Assembly: GCA_007922225.1 (NCBI GenBank)
Contig: ML679961.1
Location: 78,606,798 to 78,670,797 of the forward strand
Length of the DNA: 64,000 nucleotides
Direction of reading: 5' to 3'
From: Emydura subglobosa
Taxonomy: Eukaryota > Chordata > Testudines > Chelidae
Each line of letters begins with the position of its first letter. Position 1 is the stretch's first letter. Shown one piece after another: positions 1 to 12,347 of the stretch. The notes beneath the pieces are model-generated. The model was given only the letters and a program-made list of their open reading frames with translations. It ran no database searches and had not been told where the DNA came from. The translations under genes and the position numbers were made by a program.

Positions 1-955
1 ATGCTCAAGAGTTTTGCTGGATCAGAGCCAGAAGGCTGAATACATTGAAGGATCAAGTATTTTGGCAGTATAAGCAATGGCCCAATCCACCAGGTGAGTA
101 GAAGCTTTTGCTGTTGACTTGAATAAAAACAGAATTAGGCACTATTTACAGAAACTACTCCCAATATGTAGTCAAGAACAGTGATAGTATGAATATTTTA
201 TAAAGCATTCCCATTCTGGTAATGGCTAGAGCCTTTAGCCCAGAAGCCACTGATTTAAATCCAGCCCTGGGCTTTAGTGACTGAAAGTTCTTGCTATCTG
301 ATTGATACTAAGTAGCCTGTGGGAAATCAGTTGGATGGTCTCAGTCGAGTTTCCAGTGAGCAGCTCTCCCTATTAGAAGAATCACCACCAAAAATTTCAC
401 TAGTTGGGGACCCTTGTAAGAAGCTGAAGCAAAAAGGCAAAGGACCTAGTGGGCAAGGAGTATGAACTATCTTTTCACTCTCATAGGTGGTCTCACAAGG
501 TTGGTACTGAACCACATTGGAGGATGTGTAGGAGAGGAAAGGCGGTGCTTTGTATTGCAATTGCTATACTTGATCAGTTGGAAGACTGCAGGGTAGTTTA
601 GCAGAAGCACTAAACTCACAATTTTATAACAGTTTGCAGAATACACACTTAGCACTCAAATTATTGACTTGAATACGATAGGAAGCTGAAATCATGAAGA
701 ATAGAAAATGACATGGAGCTACATGTAATGTTTTTAGTAAAATATTGAACGCACAATTTATTTACTATGTAATGTTAATTGAAACAAAACCAGAATTGAG
801 TAACTTAGGCAAAGAGTCAGGTCCTGAGTTCCACAGGCTGTTGAAGAGCTGTGGGGACAAAGTACTCAGGTTTAAGGTCAGGATTTTGCGTGATGGGGAA
901 AGAACAAATGTCTCTAATAGAATTAGAGGGTAACATTGACATGCTCCCAAGAGAA
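1..955. other. No gene recognised
   Basis: Moderately AT-rich sequence with only short unsupported open frames on the minus strand (327-655) that match nothing I recognise. No clear repeat end is visible until the CR1 element begins near 956. Confidence 0.5.
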
Positions 956-1912
956 CCGAGGGACCTGAGGTGGAGTGGAGGGACCTGAAGGACCTGAGGG
1001 GTCGGTGCTAAGGCCAGTTTTGTTCAACGTCTTCATTAATGATCTGGAGGATGGGGTAGATTGCAGCCTCAGCAAGTTTGCAGATGACACTAATCTGGGC
1101 GGAGTGGTAGATACATTGGAGGGTAGGGATAGGATACAGAGTGATCTAGACAAATTGGTCCTGCACTTAGGACGGAAGAATCCCATGCACTGCTACAGAC
1201 TGGGGACCAACTGGCTAGGCAGCAGTTCGGCAGAAAAGGACCTGGCGGTTACAGTAAACAAAAAGCTGGAAATAAATCAACAGTGTGCCCTTATTGCCAT
1301 GAAGGCTAATGGCATATTGGGCTGCATTAGTTGGAGCATTGCCAGCAAGTGATTATTTCCCTCTATTCGGTACTGGTGAGCTCTGATTTGGAGTATAGTG
1401 TCCAGTTTTCAGCCACCCACTACAGAAAGGATGTGGACAAATTGGAAGAAGTCCAGCGGAGGGCAACAAAAATTATTAAGGGGCTGGAGCACATGACTTA
1501 TGAGGTGAGGCTGAGGGAAATAGGCTTGTTTAGTCTGCAGAAGAGAAGAATGAGAGGGTATTTGATAGCTGCCTTTAATTACCTGAAATGAAGTTCCAGG
1601 GAGGATGTAACTAGGCTGTTCTCAGTGGTAGTAGATGATAGAACTAGGAGAAATGGTCTCAAGTTGCAGTGGGGGAGGTCTAATTTGGATAGTAGGAAAA
1701 ACTTTTTTATTAGGAAGGTGGTTAAGCACTGGAATGGGTTACCAAGGAAGGTGGTGGAATCTCCATCCTTTGAGGTTTTTCAGGTGCGGCTTGACAAAAC
1801 CGTGGCTGGGATAATTTAATTGGGGTTGGTCCTGTTTTGAGCAAGAGGTTGGACTAGATGACCTCCTAAGGTCCCTCCCAACCCTAATCTTCTATGATTC
1901 TATGAATCTTTC
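956..1912 (+). mobile_element. CR1 LINE, 5'-truncated 3' end
   Basis: The element starts inside the reverse-transcriptase domain and ends with the CR1 3' signature: a pyrimidine-rich 'ggtccctcccaaccct' stretch followed by copies of TTCTATGA near 1888-1908. This 5' truncation is usual for CR1. No flanking target-site duplication is evident, as expected for CR1. Confidence 0.95.
975..1819 (+). pseudogene. CR1 ORF2 C-terminal part (reverse transcriptase), broken
   Basis: This is the last third of a CR1 ORF2 polyprotein, the enzyme that copies CR1 RNA into the genome. The first frame (975-1352) carries the RT palm: LFNVFINDLEDG, then the catalytic FADD box in SKFADDTNLGG. It runs on to VLHLGRKNPMHCY and [15 protein letters not shown]. 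The text passes directly from LDKL to VLHLG, where family members carry an extra tryptophan-rich segment, so I infer an in-frame deletion of roughly 50 bp near 1155. Near 1330 the coding sense moves to another frame (1331-1591: [25 protein letters not shown]). A stop at 1589-1591 interrupts it, and the same frame resumes to 1819 with HWNGLPRKVVESPSFEVFQ, the typical CR1 C-terminus. Strand and family are certain; the copy is not functional. Confidence 0.93.
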
Positions 1913-4880
1913 TTGTCTAGAGAAGGGAAGGTCACCTTGATGTAGGGTCTTTCAGGACTGGGGCTAAGGGCAAGGATATATAAGGAAATCTTCTTTCCCC
2001 CCTCAGAGCAATTAGCTTTGATCTATGCTTAGGAAGCTATAATTCGGACATAAATGTCTTGGCTATTATTCATTTATTTTACCAAAATACCAAACTGGGG
2101 ACTCATTGCAATTGAAAAGGCGAAGCGTGCCTATCTATCTGACCTAAAATTTAGAAGAAACAGTGAAACATGTGAGTGCACAGGTAACGTTGTTCAATTT
2201 ATCACCTTTCTGTAATGCAAACGAGTGGGTTAATATTATCGTCACCAAAAGTTATGAAAAAAACATGAGGGCTGACAAGTGGTATATCAGCTGTCAACCG
2301 CCCCTGATGTGAATGCCTAGAGATGAAGCTCTGAGAAGGAAGCTGGCTATCATGGTGTCACCATACCATCTTGATCTGCAGTGGTATTCTTGGGCACTCC
2401 ATGCAAAATAGACAAGCTAAACTCATTTGAGCAAACATAATCATAATAATTATTATAAATTACAAATGTATTTATTCTGTTTATGGAGAAAACTCCTTTG
2501 GGGCTCCAGATGAGACATTTCTCACATATATTATTTAGTATTTCCTGAGGCCTAATGCATTACTTTAAATTACAGGCCTAGATATTGATTAGCCTTATTC
2601 AGTTGAAATCTAGGCTTAACAATCTATACTGGTCTATAGTTTATTTGTGATAATATTCCTAATAAAGAGCTGCAATTAATCCACATCAAGAAAAATCAAT
2701 TAATACAGATTTGCATCATAAAGAAAGAAATCCTCCTGAATTGTGCCCACTAATCCTGAAGCTTAGGCCTATTTTTGCTTCTGAGGAGAACAGACAAAAA
2801 ATATTGATTTTACCCTATTTCCAAAACTAATAATGGTACAATAAGAACATGCAGAACAGACGGGGCTTATCAATTAAAACATCTTCTGCATATCCTATGA
2901 TAGCTGAGGACATGACACTCTTGTCATTTCCAGTTCTGTGCATTATTAATAATTATGATGGTAATGAAGTACCATTCAATGTTACAATAATGCCTTGCAG
3001 TTATATTGCTCCCTTCATCCATGGATAGCAAAGATTTTGAATTCACATAGATTCTGGTTATTCATTTTACAGTTATTTGAATTATGGCAGGAATGGTTCT
3101 AAAAAATGAAGCCCCATGTTACATTCAGTTGCATGGGAAAGGATAACTATTCCATTTAATTTTAGCCTAGTGGTACAAAATAGAAAAAGCACAACAGTTC
3201 TCTAACATGACTTTTCTTCTAATTTTTCAGTCTGATCTCTCATTTGAACCAAGCCAATATTTATCTTAATTTATTCAAAATAAAAACCTAACTGTTGCCT
3301 TATCAGAGTCCTTTTGCAGGAAGCATCACATAAACACTTGGAATTAGATTTTTCAATTTTATAAGCCTAACATTATCCCTGTTACACAAAGAAGACAACA
3401 ATATGTCATTGTCCTTTTTTGATTCCAACTGTAAACAGTTTATAAGCTTTATTCTTTTGCATGCTAGATAATTACATATTTTATACGAGTGTATCATCAG
3501 CAAGTCATTATTTTGACTGCCCCATAATAGAACTTGTGTATTTTCCCACTGCAGTGAATGCTATTCTTAACATACATTGGCCTCAACTAGCTAAAAATAT
3601 CAGCATCAAGTTGCCTGTGGGAAAATAATGCTGAAGTTATTTTAGTGAAAAGTTTAGTATTGGTCTCTGACTAGACTTTTCATACTGTCTATGCCATTCA
3701 CATATAATGCTGTCTTCTCTCTTATGCAATTACTTACAAGTACTTAAGTGTCACATATGGCACATATTAGGCAAATAATGCCCTAATTCACTGTAATGCT
3801 AACATTAACATAAATGATTAAGACTAAGATTAGTACTAAGGAATACCGTTTTAAAATAAATCATGGTGACATAGCAACAGCTATATTAAGGATTAAGATG
3901 TAACGATTATTGCAGGTTATGGACTAAGATATCAAATGATATGACAAAGTATTTGCTCTTACCAGGAGGACCATGCAATTCAAGGCAAAAATAACTATCT
4001 ATATGCGTTTAGTATTTGCCTTTGTCTTTTTCGGTCATCTAAAATTTCAATAAGGGCATCAGGTTGTGAAAAGGTTTTGGGGTTGATGAGTGGTCCACAT
4101 TAACAGGTAGCTTTTTCCCATCCATCCAAGGTTTTTATCTGGAGAACTAGTACTCATCACACAGCTAAAGAAATAAGGAAAAATACTAACTTTATAACCC
4201 ATTCCCTATGGAGCCCAAATTTGATGTCATCTTCAGATTTCAAGATGTCAATAAGTAGGCAACAATATATATTTTCTCTACTGCAGCAAAAGGAAGTTGT
4301 CCCTTTATAATGATCATTAATAATATTTTGCATTTCTCTTGCTCCTTTCATCTGAAGATTTTCAAAACCGTTTTACAAACGTTAATTAATTCAGCATTCC
4401 TTTGTGGTATATTATGCCCCCATTGTCTTCTTATCCTCATTTATCATATCTCTAAAATAAATTATTTAGACTTCACTGGTTAAAATCAACATAGTTCCAT
4501 TGATTGAAGTATACACCAGCTGGGGATCTGGCCCAAAGTTTATTTGTCAATCATGAGAAACGGGACATTAATTACTCTTAAGTAAGTGATGATGGGATTT
4601 CATGTCGATGACAGCGTACAAGGATTCAGCAAACACTATAGATGAACACAAATATGTGAGGTCATACCAATGTGAGAACCCAAACATGGTTACATATGGG
4701 ACAGACAAGATTGTCCATGACCATTTCAGGTTTCTGTATCCTTGTTTTGCACTGTTCACCTTTTTCACATAAGGTGTTAATGCTCCTTGCTTCAAAGCAG
4801 TTGGGGTGACATGGCAAATCTCTCATCACCTTGCTCTGTTGTGGGCTTTTGCTTCCCAGTTCTTAGAATCAACCTGATAG
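1913..4880. other. AT-rich sequence, no gene or clear repeat
   Basis: About 3 kb of AT-rich DNA. Short open frames at 3303-3503 and 4157-4351 have no recognisable motif. Near 4500-4540 there is a short piece resembling the fold-back repeat family described elsewhere ('ccattgattgaagta' and 'gggatctggccca'). I see nothing else. Confidence 0.5.
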
Positions 4881-5990
4881 GCTATCAAATTTGACTTCAG
4901 TATGTCTTTTTATTGTTTGTACTGGCCACCATGAGACCAGTGCCTGTATTTAGCTGACCATAAAATATGGTCTTAGGAATTCTGGAACTTGCCAAACAAA
5001 CAAGATGCCCAGACCAAAGCAGCAGAGCTTTTATGAGCATGCTTTGAATGCCAGCCATCTGACAATGATTAAAAATTTCAATATTGGGAATCTTGTCGCA
5101 CCATTTGACTCTGCAAACAGCCTGGAAACAGCACATATGGAACCGATAAAGTTTCCAAATATGGCAGCAATATGTCATCCATGTCTCACAATAATATTGA
5201 AGTGTTGTAAACACAACTGCCCTATAGACATTTAGTGTAATGCTTATTCTGATGCCCCTATCATTTCATAGGCAATGTGATATCTTTCCAAATACAGAGC
5301 CGGCCTTGGCTATGAATGGGTAATCTCATAATCAATTGTGGCATTCTGTGAGCATATTCCCTAGATAGCAGAACTTCTCCATGGACTTGAGAGGAGCATT
5401 GTTGATCTTAATAATAGGGTAAACATGCGCATTCTCCAGCACAGGTTAGTGCAGTACTTCAGTTTTCTTTAGACTGATTGTGCAACCAAAACGACTGACT
5501 GCACAAGCAAAGTGATCATTTATAAACAGAATATAATCAATCAAGTGAGCAACCAGTGCACAGTCATCTTCCTAGGGGTAGTGACAGAGAGTTGCAGATA
5601 GTGCAGTGTGGATAATGGAATGCCCTCCAGATGTGGAGGATAGCTGCAATTTAAGCAGGAAAATTGTTGAATAAAGTCAGTGACAATCTGACAGCAATAC
5701 CAACAGTGCACAGTGGAGCAGCAAGTGGAACTGCTTCCCCTATAAAATGGCTAAGGTGGCCAAAGACAGTATTGGACATGGCGACTCTAGGCCGTCATCA
5801 AATAAGCTTGCAGCCAATTACAGCTTTTAGGGTCATGTGATTGCCCTTCCAGAAATAACTCTGGAAAAGCGGAGGAATTATGAGGGGTAAATAGTATTTG
5901 CTAGAAGAAGGAACTCCAAACATAAGCCTGCATTCACCTTTGTTGCCTTTTTCGTTGTGATTTCTATACTGTTATGGCACGTGGCTTTTA
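4881..5990 (-). pseudogene. RTE-type LINE, 3' half: RT palm/thumb and C-terminus, broken
   Basis: Read on the minus strand from about 5600 to 4897, this is the second half of an endonuclease-reverse-transcriptase. In order I see a YADD-like box (EDDCALVAHLIDY), CTISLKKTEVLH, then after a frame change KSMEKFCYLGNMLTE and AKAGSVFGKISHCL. After one stop comes VYRAVVFTTLQYYCETW, then an intact frame with YRFHMCCFQAVCRVKW, IQSMLIKALLLWSGH and SRIPKTIFYGQL. This order fits the C-terminal region of the LINE class found in craniofacial-development-protein-2-like endonuclease/RT proteins, which I place near the RTE clade. Several stops and frameshifts make it dead. What 5700-5990 belongs to is unresolved: it may be 5' UTR of the neighbouring half. 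The endonuclease half of the same kind of element lies on the opposite strand at 6531-7975. Confidence 0.85.
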
Positions 5991-6003
5991 TAGATGGCAG
6001 AGT

Positions 6004-6140
6004 CTCATAGACTCATAGAGTCTAAGATCAGAAGGGACCAGTATGATCATCTAGGCTGATCTCCTGCACATCGCAGGCCACAGAACCTCATCCATCCACT
6101 CCTGTAATAGATCCCTGACTGACCCCTGAGTTAGACTGGA
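6004..6140 (-). mobile_element. CR1 3'-end fragment
   Basis: The sequence 'tcatagactcatagagtc', followed by 'gatcagaagggaccagtatg' and 'ggctgatctcctgcacat', is the reverse complement of a common sauropsid CR1 3' end. It sits between the two halves of the RTE-type LINE, so it probably inserted there later. Confidence 0.85.
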
Positions 6141-6530
6141 ACTATGCACACCTTTCCCATTACAATCCAATCAGAGTGCAAGTGATTCAGCAATACAACA
6201 CTGACTTTGCAAACTCTTAACAAGAAATCTGAGTCCTGAGGTGATGACAACATGGCAACAGGGACAGGCAGAGGATGCTGCTGGAAGTATTTAGTTACAC
6301 CCCTGCATACAGGTGGCCTGGGTGTGATGGTTATTCATCATAGACTGAAGCAGATGCCACATTCATATCCTTCCAAGGTGTCAGAGGAGCTGTATTTAAG
6401 GATGGTGCTGCTGTCCTCAAATGGGGAAAGGGATGGGAAAAGATCTCTAAAAAAGCTTGCTTTACCCAAATTTGTGAGAGTGCCATATCTGATTATTCAT
6501 CCAGTTTTTTGGCAATCTAAATAAAAGGAA

Positions 6531-7975
6531 GACCCAAATTAACTTTGCAGTTTGGAACGTTTGCACACTCCAGGTGATGGACCTGAGCATAGAACCATTA
6601 AACTCAGGAAAGTATTGACCTAGTATAATATAGATATTGCTTAGTGAGACATGACTTGCTAACATGTCAGCTAGAATTGGGTGCTGGTTACACTTTTCAC
6701 TGGATTGGCAAATCTAAAGATGAACATCAATGCTCTGGTGTGGGGTTTGCCATCCAGTCCTCAACTGCCCACAAACTTGAGTCACTGCTGACGGTGTTAA
6801 CAACAAACTTATGCTCCTCCACGTCAGCCTTGCTACAGGTCATTATGCTTCTGTCAACATATCATATGTGCCAAAAATGCTCAAGCCACACAAGGATAAG
6901 GAGGACTTCTAGCAAACCCTTGATAGTGTCATCATATCAGTCACACATAATAAGTTGATCATTTGAAGTAACTGCAATGCCAGGGTTGGTCATAATTATG
7001 CATCATGGGGCAATGTGGGGGTTGTCACAGAGATGGTAATTCAAACTCTAATGGCTTGCTACTACTTCCAAATGAGTTGAGTATAACCTAATAATCACCA
7101 ATACGATGTTTCAAGAGACCAGCAAGTATAAGTTGATATGGATGCAACTTGTTCAAAACACTGACACATGATCGATTACATTATTGTTCAGCAAAAAGAT
7201 CTTTGATTAGTCAAGCCATAGACTCATGAGAAGTCAAATGTCCCTCTGTATTAATCTTAACATATATAGTGATTCAAACAAGTAAAGAAAAATATTTCAA
7301 GCATGGAAAACTGTGACAAACAGCTTGGATTCCTACAGCATTTCTCTCAGTTGCAGAAACCTCAGTGGATGTTGAGACAGCCTAGAAACACTTTCGTGAC
7401 ACTACATATAGTATGGTTGCTGAAGTTCTCGGCTTTGTTAAAAGGAAATGTCAGGGCTAGTTTGAAGAGAGTGGCCATGAAATATATCAGCTCTTGAACT
7501 CACTGCATGCTACCCATTGAGGCAACATGGATTCAGCAGCTAAGAAGGCTGCATATCATTGAGCAAAACAGATGGTTCAGACCAGACTTTGGCAAATGAA
7601 AAAATAGTGGTGAGAAAAGAAAGTGGCAGAGTTACAACTGGCAGCAGACTGCAAAGACACTCAAAGCTTTTTTGCTGGCTCTCATGTATGGTGTATGGTC
7701 CTAGGTGGAATGGGATAACCCCATATGCACATTGGATAGCAATTGACTCTTAGCGGACCAGAAAAGAAATACTTGATCAATGGATGGAACATTCTAGTTT
7801 TCTCCTCAATCAACTTTCCAACATTTCCAATGAAGCAATTAATGCTCTTCCACAGCACTCATTAAAAGAAAAACTTGCACTTTTAAGTAATCATACTGGA
7901 AATGACCAAATAGTGAAAACGCCATTCGCTTCTCTCTCATCCCACCCTTTTTTAAAAATTAAATATTTTACTTAA
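6531..7975 (+). pseudogene. RTE-type LINE, 5' half: AP-like endonuclease and linker, broken
   Basis: In the plus direction the decayed frames spell an apurinic-like endonuclease, the domain that nicks target DNA for LINE integration. Motifs in order: INFAVWNVCTL (start of the domain), LLSETCL (metal-binding Glu of the family), ELGAGYTFHWIGKSKDE, GVGFAI, then CNARVGHNYASWGNVG. That last stretch corresponds to GDFNARVG, with the Asp lost. HMIDYIIVQQKD follows. The pre-RT linker comes next: KKVAELQLAADC near 7620-7655, and WMEHSSFLLNQLSNISNEAI in the open frame 7784-7975. Many stops and frame changes are present. The sequence stops before the RT palm, which is found on the other strand at 4897-5600. 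Class assignment is by motif reading only. Confidence 0.85.
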
Positions 7976-8620
7976 TGACAGGTTAGACCAAGTGTAAATT
8001 ACATTCAGCTTTACTCAGAGCTGAAGAGCTAGCAAACTAGTCACTGAACCTCTTATTAAGCAAAACATTTCACATGTACTATACATAAAATACCAATAGT
8101 CCCCTGTGGCTCATTGGAGTGTTACTGATTGCCTCCAAAGGGATTCCTGTCTTGGCCTTTTCATCTATAAGGATGGAAGCTCTGAGGCAAGAATGTGAGG
8201 TAAAATGCAAAGGTCCTCAGTGATCTGTGAGGAGAAGTCATGGGTGTGGAGACTGAGAGGAAAAAGAAAGAACTTATGTAGTTGTGCAATTTTGTTAAGG
8301 ATTATGAAGAGTCACCTTCTTTTTCCCGTAGAAGAACTGATCATAGGTTCACAGGTGACATTAAACAGCTGGGTTGGGTTGATGGGTTTTTTTGGGGGTG
8401 GGGTTTTGTTTTTTCTTAATTCAATAATTTTTCAAAGTATATACCAGATCTTAGCAGAGAGAGATTGTCATGTGGGACACATCTCCCATTCATGATCACA
8501 TAATTAACTAAATCACTTGTCCAATAACTGTTTACAAAGAAAAGTAATACTAGGACATTATGTCTCTTTGGTTTCTCTTAATGCAGTTGAACAGTTGGAA
8601 ACAAGACCACTATTCATGAC
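7976..8620. other. No gene recognised
   Basis: Unremarkable DNA with a homopolymer-rich patch near 8385-8420 (runs of T and G). The short open frame at 8205-8495 spans that low-complexity patch and has no recognisable motif. Confidence 0.5.
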
Positions 8621-8621
8621 A

Positions 8622-8872
8622 AAGATGGTCCACTGGTAAGGTTACTAGCCTGAAGTTTGGGAAACCTAGATTCAAGTCCTTGTTCCTTACAAACATATTG
8701 TGTGACCTTAGGGAAGTCACTCCACTTCTTGGTGCCTCAGATCCCCATCTGTAAAAGGGCGATAGTACTTGCTCATCTCACAATGGTGTTATGACATAAA
8801 TTCATTAACATATAGTGAGATGTTCAGATAATACAGGACGGGGTCCATACAGGTATATAAAACATGTAGATA
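8622..8872 (+). mobile_element. tRNA-derived MIR/CORE-like SINE
   Basis: The head resembles a tRNA, with a B-box-like 'agattcaagtcc'. The core matches the MIR pattern: 'gtgtgaccttagggaagtca', 'gtgcctcagatccccatctg', 'taaaaggg'. The tail 'gatgttcagataatacagga' resembles the 3' end of the L2-clade LINE at 24684-25270. Confidence 0.88.
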
Positions 8873-9094
8873 AGCCAGCTCTCCACGGGCCATCGTCAAC
8901 TTCACAGACCACCAGCTGTCCGTGGATGATCATTTGGGAGCCTGTGTTCTATAATGTAATAGGAAACACTTTCTCCTGGGCTTCCAAAGCAGTAAGTAGA
9001 AGAAAATAGATGCTAAAGACCACCCCCCCACACACACCTTCATTCCCTTGTTCTTACCACTATCCTCCTGCTTGGAAGCAGCATGTCTTAATTT

Positions 9095-9260
9095 ATAGAT
9101 TCATAGACTACAAGGCCAGGAAACATGGTGATAATTTAAGTCTGCCCTGCATAATACAGGTTATAGGACTTCCTTGATTTAATTCCTGTTTCAACTAGTG
9201 TATATCTTTAGAAAAATATCCAGTCTTGATTTAAATGTAACCTTCTTTCTTGATTGTGAC
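9095..9260 (-). mobile_element. CR1 3'-end fragment
   Basis: The motif 'tagattcatagactacaagg' followed by 'tctgccctgcataatacagg' is the reverse-complement CR1 3' end, more diverged than the copies at 6004 and 36521. 'aaaaatatccagtcttgatt' continues the same family. Confidence 0.8.
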
Positions 9261-9908
9261 ATTTGGGACATCTAGTAAAATGTCTAAAGTGGGATTGCTC
9301 ATGTGCTTAAAATTAAGCATGTGGTTCAATGCTTTCCTGAACTGGGGTTTTTCTGATTTCAGTGAAAGAGAAGAAAAAGGGATAAGCAAAATTGGTTTGT
9401 GTTAATAATGAATAAATAAGAAATCAGAAGTAACTAACATGGAATTTATTGGTTCTGTTTAGCAGAACTTCCTCTCCTTTTGTTCTTTATTTTACTTACC
9501 TTCTTTTTCTGTTTGCTCTTTTGATTTATTTTCACCTCTCACTTTGGCATTTTGCAACCTTCATGAATGTCATCCATGCCCTCGTGAAGACCGTTTCCCA
9601 GACAATCTACTCTATGTGTTGTTACATATACTTGTCTCTTCACATTGTGTATAACCAGTGACTATACATATATACTACTTGTACAGCTGTATCTGTGAGT
9701 TCAATATGTTTAAATGTAATTCATCTCTTATTCATTTAATAAATAACAATTAAATATGAGCACAGTTAATATCTGTGAATTTTACAAATATTTTTTTAAC
9801 GGTGACCTGTAAAGGGAGAAAGGGAAGCATTTTTTGCTTATTTATGATATGTAATCCTGAAAGGTTCCTACCACCACCATCATCTTCACCTGACATCCCT
9901 GATATTTC
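9261..9908. other. AT-rich, no gene recognised
   Basis: AT-rich DNA. At 9300-9360 a partial copy of the fold-back repeat family is visible ('gctcatgtgcttaaaattaa', then 'ttcctgaactgggg'). An open frame at 9449-9661 is rich in Phe, Leu and Tyr because of T-rich composition, and I see no reason to call it a gene. Confidence 0.5.
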
Positions 9909-9911
9909 TAA

Positions 9912-10100
9912 GGCCTGTCTACAAAAAAGGCTTTATCATTGTAACTAAATTCCTTATTGACATAAGATATATTGTTATAAGGCACTCTTAAACCAATTTA
10001 AGGGTGTCCACACAAGGGAGAGGGGTTGCACTCTGATTGAACTAAATCAGTCTCTAAACCAATTTAATTGCATTAATAAAACTTGTATGTAAAAAAGCCC
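9912..10100. mobile_element. Small non-autonomous DNA transposon, Harbinger-like ends
   Basis: It begins GGCCTGTCTACA and ends AAAAAAGCCC, giving weak terminal inverted repeats of the GGCCTTGTCTACACT type also seen on the Harbinger copy at 37333. The interior repeats 'aaaccaatttaa'. The flanking trinucleotides TAA (9909-9911) and TAC (10101-10103) could be an imperfect 3-bp target duplication. Confidence 0.6.
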
Positions 10101-10103
10101 TAC

Positions 10104-11213
10104 AATAAAAAAAAATGCCTATGGAATACTTTTTTCAAAATATAACACTTTTCAGTCCTTCTTTATATACCATAAAGAGTCTTGGAAGGATTAGATTTTT
10201 TATTGGTAAATATCAGTAATGGTCAATTTCACAATACACAGACAAACGGATAAAATATTTCCATTGATAATAATCATAATTTACAGTCAGGAAAAATAAA
10301 AACAATGTTGCTCAAGAACTCAGTACAGTCCCATCTTGATGTGTATAAAACATGTTGTAATGCCAGTATTAAATAATTGTCTGACACCGCCACCACCACC
10401 ACCTCACAATATCCCACAACTGTGAAAATTCAAATAGTTAAAAATTGAAAAAAAAAATGCTTAAAACCCATCATTTCACCCAACTGTGAAACATTAAATA
10501 GATAAAAATCCATAAAATTTTAAAATTAAACATTAATATTATCCATCAAAAGTGTAAAAAAAATCAAATAATAAAGAAGCAAAAGGGGAATAAACCCAGT
10601 TTTTAAAAATCCTTTGCAGATCCGTATTAAATGGTGTGAAAAATACAAATAGTCACTTTCATAATTGTGAACCAAAGTAGAGACGTGCTCTCCTTCTCAT
10701 TAATTTCCTCTCTAAGTTCCCATGCACTGTACTTCTTTTACATTTTTTCTTCTTCCTATTAACTTTTCCATCTTGACAGTTTCCTTTCTTTCTCCTCTTT
10801 TGGAGAAGTCCGGCTGTTATCATTATAATCTCTCCCCTGGGACCACAAACACCACTAGAACAGTCTTTCCCTCATCGTATTTTGGCACTTCTTCCTGTAG
10901 TCCCATCTGGAACCTGGAAGTGTGTGTGAAAATGAAAAATAATGAGAATTAAATGTAACTCAAAAGTTTTTTAACTTTAGAGGGTCCTTGAAATGAGTTT
11001 TGGGTGAAAGGTCAGGCTGGTCCTTATATTGGGCTAGATCTAATCTCAGTACTACCAGTGTGAATCCAGAGTAATTGCTTTGAAATCAAAGGGCACTCCA
11101 GGTGCTTTAGCAACTTGCAGAATTGGGGCCAAAAAGCAAAATTTAATAATTATTCAAATAAATTCTGATCCTGGTATTTTATTCATCATGTATCAATTGA
11201 TAAAGACAGTTTA
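10104..11213. other. AT-rich, no gene recognised
   Basis: Strongly AT-rich with A runs near 10108, 10450 and 10557. 10386-10402 holds a short 'caccgccaccaccacca' repeat. 11050-11110 resembles half of the fold-back repeat family ('accagtgtgaatccagagta'). Confidence 0.5.
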
Positions 11214-11214
11214 A

Positions 11215-11460
11215 TCCAATAGCTAGCACACTGGACTAGGAGTTAGGAGACTGTGTTCTCTTCCCAGCTCTACCACTACTTGGCTGTGTGATCTTCACCT
11301 CTTTATAAACCCTGTTGCCCTTTATCTCCTTAAGATTGTATGTGCATCAGAGCAGGAGCTATCTCTCTGACTGTATATTTGTACACTGCTTAGCACAATG
11401 AGATCCCAATACTGGTTATGTCCTATAGGAACTACTGTAATACAAATAATAAATCATAAT
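11215..11460 (+). mobile_element. tRNA-derived SINE with L2-type 3' tail
   Basis: The head 'gctagcacactggactagga' and 'ctcttcccagctctacca' is SINE-like. The 3' part, 'agattgtatgtgcatcagag' through 'ttgtacactgcttagcacaa' and ending in AATAAT-type repeats, matches the tail of the L2 LINE at 63066-63985. The MIR-like middle is shortened. Confidence 0.8.
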
Positions 11461-11531
11461 AATAAGGCATTCATTAATATAATAATAAAGAATGAATGGT
11501 ACTCTCATTATCCAAATATCTCAGAGCACTT

Positions 11532-11549
11532 TGTGTGTGTGTGTGTGTG
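11532..11549. repeat. (TG)n microsatellite
   Basis: Nine uninterrupted TG dinucleotides. Confidence 0.95.
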
Positions 11550-12236
11550 CAGTAGCCCAACAATAATTGATAGATTACTTAAAATGAAAGGGGGATGTTA
11601 ATGGATGGAACCGTGGTCAATGTTACCAAACTTTTTTTTGGGGGGGGAAATGATTGAATATGTTACTGACACTTTGGGATAAACTTTGTAGGGCTGTTGT
11701 GTCAGCCAAATTTGTGCTATACACTATGCCCATATTTATGTTAACAAATGAGCATCTGTTTATGTGCAACGGGTGTAGGAATTCTATACATACATACCTG
11801 TTTTTTCAATTGCATGAATTGCATGTGAAATTATAGTATGAGTGCATACACTTAGCTTGAAAATTTGACATTTATTTTAGCCAATGGTGAAATTTGTACA
11901 CATCCCAAAAATGCCAATAAGGACAAACTAAAGTATAAGGGTTTGATTCGGTCTATTATATAAATACAAAGAAAAACTTTACACTGGAGCAAAAATATTA
12001 CACCCAGCAACACTGCACAAGCATTTAAGACAATCAGTACAATAGACTACTACATCCAACTGAAAATGTAGGGGAAGTGTTAAAGCTAAATGTAATGACT
12101 TAAGCAGGAATTTATCCATGACATCATGCTGAACATCTCCACTCTTGCAAAAGTACTAAGAGATCTTTAATAATCACGTGAAATCAGCACCTAAGTTTTG
12201 TAATTTTGATAGAAGTAGGGACCAACGGTGTCCCTT

Positions 12237-12347
12237 GGGTGACCAGATAGCAAGTGTGAAAAAATCAGGATCGTTGTTTTTGGGAGTCGAGGGGGCACAG
12301 TTGCGTACATAAGACAAAGCCCCTAATATCGGGATGTCTGGTCACCC
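12237..12347. mobile_element. 111-bp inverted-repeat element (GGGTGACCAGA ends)
   Basis: The left end GGGTGACCAGATAGC and right end GTCTGGTCACCC form terminal inverted repeats sharing GGGTGACCAGA. The interior 'aaaaaatcaggatcgt' and 'taatatcgggatgt' are weakly complementary. It is too short to code. The superfamily is not determined. Confidence 0.8.

Noticed and set aside
9449..9661. Hydrophobic 70-residue frame resembling a membrane protein
   Set aside because: It is explained by T-rich sequence giving Phe and Leu codons, with no supporting signal.
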